Positions 15,097 through 20,561 of a DNA stretch of 20,561 nucleotides are shown here, in pieces. The DNA comes from a virus. The stretch lies in IMG/VR virus record IMGVR_UViG_3300009003_000029, positions 1 to 20,561 of that record; one strand, written 5' to 3'. Each line of letters starts with the position of its first letter. Within the stretch, counting starts at the first letter, position 1. Under the pieces are notes generated by a model. It was not told the DNA's origin, made no database searches, and was given only the letters and a program-made list of their open reading frames with translations. The translations under genes were made by a program, and so were the position numbers.

Positions 15097-15563
15097 TATC
15101 TCAATGAAATGTTTCCAGTGGAGGGAAGCTCGCCCACACTGACTTGAGTGAGTACGCGCCTTGGAATGTTGGCTTCAATTGCGTCCAAAGGATTCCCTAG
15201 CCGTACCTGCAGCCTACTCGTATCATGCTCAAAACCAAGCACCGCGTAAAGCTCCTCGCTGTACCTATTGGTTTCAACCAACGTATCAGGATCAAGCCAT
15301 ACAGTGCGTATCTCTGCCAGCCAGCGTTCATCAGATGCTGTTTGGAAAATGTTTAGATCCAATTGATTGACAGCAAACACAACTGCCGCCGAAATGTTGG
15401 CAGCTTGCAGGTCAAGCGTTCCACCGCTAAAGCCAAACCCTGCAAAAACATAACTTGTACCTAAATAAGTACGTGATTCGCCTTGGAAAAAATTCTGGAA
15501 GGCATAGCCAGTGTTTGAGCCTTGAAAATCAACCAGCTTCAGATAAGTGCCAATCGCAAGCAT
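15096..15563 (-). CDS. Minor tail protein, DUF1833/gpL-like (155 aa)
   Basis: A 155-residue tail-tip protein between tape measure and gpJ-like genes. It has two mixed strands early (YLGTSYVFAGFGFSGGTL), a motif ERWLAEIRTVWLDPDTL, YSEELYAVLGFEHD, a short charged RLQVRLGNPLDAIEANIP and RRVLTQVSVGELP. Motifs such as LRLG-x-PxDA and PRR-x-L are typical of the DUF1833/gpL class that forms part of the distal tail. The ATG at 15563 shares one base with the tape-measure stop (TGATG), and its stop shares a base with the next ATG (TAATG), so the three genes are probably translated as a coupled set. The class assignment is by recognition only; minor tail protein is more secure than a named homologue. 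Confidence 0.65.
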   Translation of the reverse strand: MLAIGTYLKLVDFQGSNTGYAFQNFFQGESRTYLGTSYVFAGFGFSGGTLDLQAANISAAVVFAVNQLDLNIFQTASDERWLAEIRTVWLDPDTLVETNRYSEELYAVLGFEHDTSRLQVRLGNPLDAIEANIPRRVLTQVSVGELPSTGNISLR

Positions 15564-18500
15564 CAGCCAAGCCCCACTTTGGACCTTGATGCAGGCCGCT
15601 GCCTTAAGTCAGAAAATACCTGGCTACGGGCCTTGCGAGAAGCGGATTCGGAAAGCGCAAGTCCTTGCTCAACTGTTAGATATTCCACATTGTTGATCAC
15701 CGTGGTATCTAGCTTAACCCTGATCGGCTCTGACATTTCAGTGGCTTGACGTTCTGCAGCCTTACGCTCAATCACTCGCTCCATTGACATAGAGCTTGAT
15801 GATACAGCCGCTTGACTTTGAGCAATGGCTTGCTGAGTTGAGTAGTTGTTGTTGATGTAATTACGACTTTCGGCCATTCCGTCCTGACCAAGATCGCCAG
15901 AGCCGCCAGCAAGGCCCAATGGGCTGCCGCCAGAAATAGCAGCACGACTTGCCGAAAAGACATCGTTTGGAATAATGTTTCCGTTGCCCGAAGGGACCAT
16001 AAGCTCCATCCCACGTTCGCCCACGATATATGGCTTATTTGCGCTAACTGGGCCGCCGTTAGCCCTAAACGCTCCAGCAAAAGGCGTACCACCGCCAAAG
16101 TCTCCGAGTGAGTTACCTGTAATACTTGGTGCGCTGGGGTTAAACCCACCACCACCACCACCACCACCACCACCACTGCTGCCACCAAGAAGGCCCAAAG
16201 CAGCATCTAAAACCGCTATTGTCACCATCTTCGCAATAATCTGCCCCGCCATATCCAAGAAATAACTACCAACACTCTTGAAAAAATCAGCCAATGCCTG
16301 CTTCGCACTTGTGGCACCAGTAATTGCATTGGTGAACGACTGAGAGAATGCACTGCCAATAGCGTTTGCTGCGCCAGTGATTTGATTGATTGGATTTACC
16401 AGATCTTCCAGTTCTTTTTTCAAACTGCGAATGTTTTGGCTCAACCCTTCCGTCAACGTTGGATCTATTCTTTGGCGGAACAGATCGGTTTGCTGTTCAG
16501 CGTTTGGATCCCCTGCGTCTTTCCTTGACTGCCTGAATCTTTCAATTCTCTGCTCGTTTGTCACCAAGCCAAGCTGATCGCGCAAGCTAAACAGCTCGTC
16601 TTCGGACGCTTTTGCAATGGCTTCTTTCTCAAACCTGTATCGCTGTGCTTCTTTCGTAAGCTCTGCAGCATATTCAATTGAAAGGCGAGCGTCGTCGTTT
16701 TGTTTAGTTGCAATAGCTTCTGCTACCAATGCGCCCTGTTCTTTTTGCCCCTCGGCAGCCTTAAGGGCTTCGAGATATTTCAGTTCAACCTGTGCAGCTT
16801 GTTCGGCAAAGTCAATAGAAATTCTTTGGTTGTTTAACTGATTTACCCTTGACCTGTTGTTTTTGTTTTGAGCTTCGCCAATATCTATCTCGTTATCCAG
16901 CCTCGCTTTTGTAGCGGCAATGAGTTTGCCTTCATTTATGATTGAATCAAGCAAAGACTTGCGCACTTTTTCTGCCTTGCCGCCGCCGCCGCCGCCGCCG
17001 CCGGTATCAGTGCCGGTAGGAGAAGCGAAGTCAGTTAGACCTTTAGCGGCTTCTGGAGCACTAGGGTACTTTTCAATTAAGGTTTTATAGTTCAGTCGAA
17101 GTCTTGCTTGAGCTGCCTCGTCTGCTTTTAGCCTTGATGTCAAGTCTTCTGGGACTGCTACACCAGCGAGAGGAGGCGCACTTCCCCCCATGGCCCGCTC
17201 GCCTCCATCTGATTGTGATGCCTTAAACTCTTTAATACTTTTCTTTGTTTTCGCGAGCCTAGCTTCGACAATATCAAGATTCTTGACAATATCCTTAAAG
17301 GTTGATCTCAGCGTTTCTTTCGTTGCAGCCGTTCCACCGATTGACCTGAAGAAAACTTCACCTTGAGGTTTTGTGCCAGAAGCGTCAAGGTCAGCTTTTG
17401 CTTGCTTAATTCTATTGAAGTAAGATATAACCAGCTCTGCGCCAACAATGGCAAAGCTTATTACGATTGGCGCTGCTAAGGATGCAGCTAAAGTTTTCAC
17501 TGTCGTTCCAAACCTGGCCAGCTTTGTCGCGGCAAGAGACGCCTGCTGAGTGGTTTGTCTGAACCCAGTTCTTATTAATGCGAACATAAGTTTTAGTGGC
17601 CCACTTAAAGCAACAAACGCTTTTAGTGCAAAATTCACGGCGACAAGCTTTGCCGCGAAAGATGCAATAGTCAATATCGCACCTCTGTTTTGAATAATAA
17701 AACGCATCCCTTCTCCAACAGCCTTCGCCATAACCACCAGGCTTGGGCCAATATCAGTAATAAATTCCAAAAACGCTTCCTGAAACTCAGCACCGATTGG
17801 CTGAAGAGCCTTACCTATCTCAAGCCGCATTTTGTCGTATGCAACCGTCAGTCTTGCTCCAGCTGACTCGGAAGACCCGGCAATCTTTTTAGCCAATTCG
17901 CCGTATTCACCACCCAGTTGAACCAAGAACTTCATCAGGTCATTCAGGCCCACCTCGCCTTTTTGCAAGGCTTTTGTCAGCTCTGGGCCGGTCCTGCCTG
18001 ACGCTTCAGCAATTTTGTTAAATGTGCCAGGCAGTCTTTCTGCAATTTGATTGATCTCTTCTGCACTGACTTTGCCCTTCGAGAAAATCTGAACGAGCGC
18101 AGTTACGGCTCCTTCAACCTGCTCTGCACCGCCACCCGTAGCGATAATTGCAGAGTTAATGTTCTTGAACGCAAGCTCTGCATCAGCAATGCCACCGCCA
18201 GCACCTTTTACTGCTGCTGTAAGTCGAGTGATCCCTCTGATAGCAACTTCTTGTGGAATGTTTAATTCTTTTGTGACATCAGCAGCGGCTTGCAGTGCTT
18301 GGTTGTAATTACTTGCGTCACCTGCAATACCATTCAACGCAATTTTGAGTTTCTCAATGCTCGCCGCATACTCAGCAAACCCACCAAGCTGCTGCCTGAG
18401 CTGACCTACCTGAGCGCCAAGTGCAGCACCAGCAAAAGACCCGCCAACACCACCAACTGCGCCACCAATTGCGCCACCCAGGAACCCTTCAGGTCCACCG

Positions 18501-20353
18501 AAAATACCGCCGGAGATCGTTGCACCAGCAACTTGGGCGGCCTTACCGGGAGAGAACTTACGGCGGCTCATCCTTCGGCTGGCTTTTTCCGACTGCCTGT
18601 CAAGGTTTTCAATTTGCTGGGTTAAACGCTTAAATGCAGCCGTGGTTGTAGGCAGCTCGTTGCGCTTCCTTTCCAGAGCAGCTTTAAGGTTATTTATGCC
18701 AGAAATGCTTCCATTGTTTGCGGCTTTAGCCTTTCTTATCTCTGCGTTATATGGCTTATACGCAGCAGCAGCTTCTCTTAGCGCATTTGCTTGCTTCTTT
18801 ATTGGCTCGCTCATCCCTAAAGCGGCATTTACGCCAGTCGCAGCTGTTGGTAACGCAGCTGCGTCTTCTTTTAAGCCGGGGAAGTCAGCGGGGACTGGTC
18901 GTGCTCTAGTGACATTGCCTGTTAAATCGAAGACTCCGCGAGCCATTCCGCTTCTAGCTAGCCCAGTACCCGGAGCCGTGGTCTGACCGGCAGCAGGCAA
19001 CAGCAGCGGCGTTGAAGCCACGCCTGCCCTAACGGCTGCACCAAGTTCAGCCCTAGCAGCCTCTTGCTGCCTGACAATACCTCGACGAAGATAGTTGCCA
19101 CCTACAGAGGTGTTCGCGTAAACACCCTGGGCAGTAGAAGCCTGCCTCGCCATGTCAGTCACATTGCGGTAACTGCCAGCGATCTCGTTCAATTCTTTCT
19201 GTAAATTATTAACCTGCCTTGCGTTTTCTGCATACTTAGATGAACCTTCAGCTGTTTCTGTATTCAGCTCATTCATCTCAGCCTGAAGCTGGCCAATAGC
19301 TTCACGCAGATTCTTTTGATTTCTAACTGTATTGCCGCTAGCTAAATCTTTTACCAGCGCAGCGCCTAACCCCTGAGCCGTTGCTGTTGCCTCTCGCTGC
19401 ACCTGTGCAATACGCAAAGCAACAGCAACATATTGATCGCTTGACCTAACAGTATTTATCAACCGATCTTGCAGTTCAGTGAGCCTTTGAGAAAAAGCAG
19501 CAGTTGTAGCCGGTAGATCACCTAATCGCTGATCAAGCGCATCTATAGGGCCAAGTTCTACGTTGCCTGTATAAACTTGAGCACCAGCTCTTACTGATCT
19601 TCTAGCCTCGCGAGCAGTCTCTTGAATGCCTAGCTGCTTCCTTCTCGCTATCGCTGCAGTTAATTGATTTTCTTTCTTTGCAAGCTCTTCGGTAGCCTTA
19701 CCTTTTTCGCTAAGAGCTATGACTTCACCTCTAACAATTTCCTCTCTCTCTTTTGCGGCTTGAGCTTGTTTTCTTGCAGCAGCTTCATACTTTGCTAAGA
19801 CTCCTGAGACAGAAGCAGCCCTAGCCCTGTTTCGGCTTGCGTTTTGTTCTAGTGCAGCGTCAAGTGAGTTAACTTTTTTTGTCAACTCATCAATTTCTTT
19901 TGAAAGCCCAAAGAATGCTTGAGAGTCCTGAGACGCTTGATTCCTTAATTGCTTAAGACCGTCAATTGCTTTTTTTATTTGCGCCGAACTAGAAGAAGCG
20001 GCGGACCCAATTTCTAGTAACGCGGATCTTTGCTCTTCTATCTGCGTACTAGACCCCTTAATTGCTAGCCCTAAATCCCCAATTTTTGCAGCAAGAAACT
20101 TATACATCCTGCCGCCCATGGCGGCTTGCTGGCGCAAACCCTCAAGCGCCTTAATCTGTCCTCTTACTGTCGCTTCGCTGTTGCCAGCTTCTGCGGCAAA
20201 ATTTCTAATATCTTTAGCTGCTTGAACAATACTTATATCAGAAAGTTTTGTCTGTTTTGATAAATCTCGGAACGAGCTTTTTAAGGACGCAAGCTGTTCT
20301 GCGCCTGTGACCTTAATTTTAATATCAACAGGCGAAACGGTTTTACTTGCCAT
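15563..20353 (-). CDS. Tail tape measure protein (1596 aa)
   Basis: Sets tail length and is ejected with DNA. Residues 1-560 are mostly helical coiled coil (ELTKKVNSLDAALEQN, VNNLQKELNEIAGSY). Residues 600-655 are Gly/Ala-zipper-like (GGPEGFLGGAIGGAVGGVGG). Residues about 655-860 match the tape-measure core domain of the TMP_3 type (ALQAAADVTKELNIP, RLPGTFNKIAEASGRTG). Two hydrophobic segments lie near 890-925 and 955-975. Further coiled coil occupies about 1130-1330 and is bracketed by glycine runs at 1118-1125 and 1394-1403. The C-terminus has PYIVGERGMELMVPSG, a common tape-measure ending. At about 0.15 nm per residue, the tail should be near 240 nm; that rule is established, the number is inference. 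The start overlaps the chaperone stop by 11 bases. Length, layout and position agree. Confidence 0.95.
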   Translation of the reverse strand: MASKTVSPVDIKIKVTGAEQLASLKSSFRDLSKQTKLSDISIVQAAKDIRNFAAEAGNSEATVRGQIKALEGLRQQAAMGGRMYKFLAAKIGDLGLAIKGSSTQIEEQRSALLEIGSAASSSSAQIKKAIDGLKQLRNQASQDSQAFFGLSKEIDELTKKVNSLDAALEQNASRNRARAASVSGVLAKYEAAARKQAQAAKEREEIVRGEVIALSEKGKATEELAKKENQLTAAIARRKQLGIQETAREARRSVRAGAQVYTGNVELGPIDALDQRLGDLPATTAAFSQRLTELQDRLINTVRSSDQYVAVALRIAQVQREATATAQGLGAALVKDLASGNTVRNQKNLREAIGQLQAEMNELNTETAEGSSKYAENARQVNNLQKELNEIAGSYRNVTDMARQASTAQGVYANTSVGGNYLRRGIVRQQEAARAELGAAVRAGVASTPLLLPAAGQTTAPGTGLARSGMARGVFDLTGNVTRARPVPADFPGLKEDAAALPTAATGVNAALGMSEPIKKQANALREAAAAYKPYNAEIRKAKAANNGSISGINNLKAALERKRNELPTTTAAFKRLTQQIENLDRQSEKASRRMSRRKFSPGKAAQVAGATISGGIFGGPEGFLGGAIGGAVGGVGGSFAGAALGAQVGQLRQQLGGFAEYAASIEKLKIALNGIAGDASNYNQALQAAADVTKELNIPQEVAIRGITRLTAAVKGAGGGIADAELAFKNINSAIIATGGGAEQVEGAVTALVQIFSKGKVSAEEINQIAERLPGTFNKIAEASGRTGPELTKALQKGEVGLNDLMKFLVQLGGEYGELAKKIAGSSESAGARLTVAYDKMRLEIGKALQPIGAEFQEAFLEFITDIGPSLVVMAKAVGEGMRFIIQNRGAILTIASFAAKLVAVNFALKAFVALSGPLKLMFALIRTGFRQTTQQASLAATKLARFGTTVKTLAASLAAPIVISFAIVGAELVISYFNRIKQAKADLDASGTKPQGEVFFRSIGGTAATKETLRSTFKDIVKNLDIVEARLAKTKKSIKEFKASQSDGGERAMGGSAPPLAGVAVPEDLTSRLKADEAAQARLRLNYKTLIEKYPSAPEAAKGLTDFASPTGTDTGGGGGGGGKAEKVRKSLLDSIINEGKLIAATKARLDNEIDIGEAQNKNNRSRVNQLNNQRISIDFAEQAAQVELKYLEALKAAEGQKEQGALVAEAIATKQNDDARLSIEYAAELTKEAQRYRFEKEAIAKASEDELFSLRDQLGLVTNEQRIERFRQSRKDAGDPNAEQQTDLFRQRIDPTLTEGLSQNIRSLKKELEDLVNPINQITGAANAIGSAFSQSFTNAITGATSAKQALADFFKSVGSYFLDMAGQIIAKMVTIAVLDAALGLLGGSSGGGGGGGGGGFNPSAPSITGNSLGDFGGGTPFAGAFRANGGPVSANKPYIVGERGMELMVPSGNGNIIPNDVFSASRAAISGGSPLGLAGGSGDLGQDGMAESRNYINNNYSTQQAIAQSQAAVSSSSMSMERVIERKAAERQATEMSEPIRVKLDTTVINNVEYLTVEQGLALSESASRKARSQVFSDLRQRPASRSKVGLG
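16146..16175 (-). repeat. (CCA)10 / glycine-codon microsatellite in the tape measure
   Basis: Ten perfect CCA units on the plus strand. In the tape measure frame they give nine GGT codons followed by one GGG, ten consecutive glycines (residues 1394-1403) shortly before the conserved C-terminus. It is a pure trinucleotide repeat, prone to in-frame slippage, forming a flexible linker. Confidence 0.95.
16979..17002 (-). repeat. (GCC)8 / glycine-codon microsatellite in the tape measure
   Basis: Eight perfect GCC units on the plus strand give eight GGC glycine codons (residues 1118-1125) between a Thr-Gly-Thr-rich linker and the downstream coiled coil. A different codon (GGC) from the other glycine run, so the two did not come from one duplication. 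Confidence 0.95.
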
Positions 20354-20561
20354 CTTTCTTGTTCAGCTCAGAGAGTGCAGCAGCTTCCATTACTTGAAGG
20401 CTCTCCAGCATCTCACGGGGATTGCTTACATCATAAAGGGACATTAGCCCTGATGCACCCAGCAAAACCTCATATTTCAATCCAACGTAACCTCCCATCG
20501 TGACGGTCCATTGCGTTTGCATTCGCAAGAACATCATCAACGCATCCCAGTTTTCTTCCCA
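20343..20561 (-). CDS. Tail assembly chaperone, DUF1799-type (partial, N-terminus beyond window)
   Basis: Only the last 72 residues are inside; the frame is open to the right edge, so the ATG/TTG codons near 20540 are probably internal rather than the start. The sequence begins WEENWDALMMFLRMQTQW and continues GGYVGLKYEVLL. That W-x3-W-x-A-L-x2-FL-x2-TQW-x5-GG-x-VGL pattern matches DUF1799, a family found just before the tape measure in many siphophages and usually read as the tail assembly chaperone. Such proteins are often made through a programmed frameshift from the preceding gene, analogous to lambda G/GT; the slippery site would lie outside the window. It overlaps the tape-measure start by 11 bases, consistent with coupled translation of chaperone and client. 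Confidence 0.8.
   Translation of the reverse strand, partial: WEENWDALMMFLRMQTQWTVTMGGYVGLKYEVLLGASGLMSLYDVSNPREMLESLQVMEAAALSELNKKDGK

Noticed and set aside
15772-16265. Open frames on both strands over the glycine microsatellite, one giving a proline run and one a valine run
   Set aside because: They are alternative-frame readings of the CCA repeat within the tape measure; the tape-measure frame carries the conserved C-terminal motifs.
20343-20540. Chaperone gene starting at TTG 20540
   Set aside because: The frame stays open to the right edge and the DUF1799 pattern continues upstream (WEENWDAL), so the true start lies outside.
1-20561. CRISPR array, tRNA genes, insertion sequence, integrase or attachment site
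   Set aside because: No evenly spaced direct repeats, cloverleaf sequence, transposase or recombinase motif was seen; the window is continuous late phage coding sequence.

Overview
This window is a single, tightly packed late-gene block of a long-tailed (siphovirus-type) bacteriophage. Every gene I can support lies on the minus strand, so transcription runs from high to low coordinates. Coding sequence covers almost everything. Only one gap exceeds about 40 bases (the 50 bases at 5320-5369), and neighbouring genes often share stop and start bases (TGATG, TAATG). There are no tRNAs, rRNAs, CRISPR arrays, insertion sequences, integrase or attachment sites. The fibre proteins carry sequence blocks I know mainly from marine cyanophages, so a phage of Synechococcus, Prochlorococcus or a similar marine host is my best guess. 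That host assignment is inference, because no photosynthesis or other host-derived gene is present to prove it.

Layout in transcription order. (1) Tail initiation, 20561-15563: the end of a DUF1799-type tail assembly chaperone, then a 1596-residue tape measure protein with two pure glycine-codon runs. (2) Tail tip and hub, 15563-9973: a 155-residue minor tail protein, a 1073-residue gpJ-like tip protein with one hydrophobic segment, a 126-residue conserved tail protein, and two proteins (132 and 360 residues) that both resemble tail-tube domains. (3) Host recognition, 9940-2377: a 1205-residue beta-helix-type fibre with two C-terminal repeats, a 316-residue von Willebrand factor A (vWA) protein, a 752-residue fibre with a run of 17-residue YadA-head-like repeats, and a 224-residue beta-rich protein of unknown role. 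(4) Lysis and nucleotide metabolism, 2387-1: four small genes (two of them 49 codons), a two-domain endolysin (GH24 lysozyme plus M15 peptidase), and a dCTP deaminase that runs off the left edge.

Together these genes build the tail, carry the receptor-binding apparatus and open the host cell. The least ordinary elements are the vWA protein among the fibres, the twin tail-tube-like genes placed after the tip gene instead of before the tape measure, the paired hairpins before the repeat fibre, a 10-codon mini-ORF filling the gap before the large fibre gene, and the cluster of small unrecognised genes beside the endolysin.
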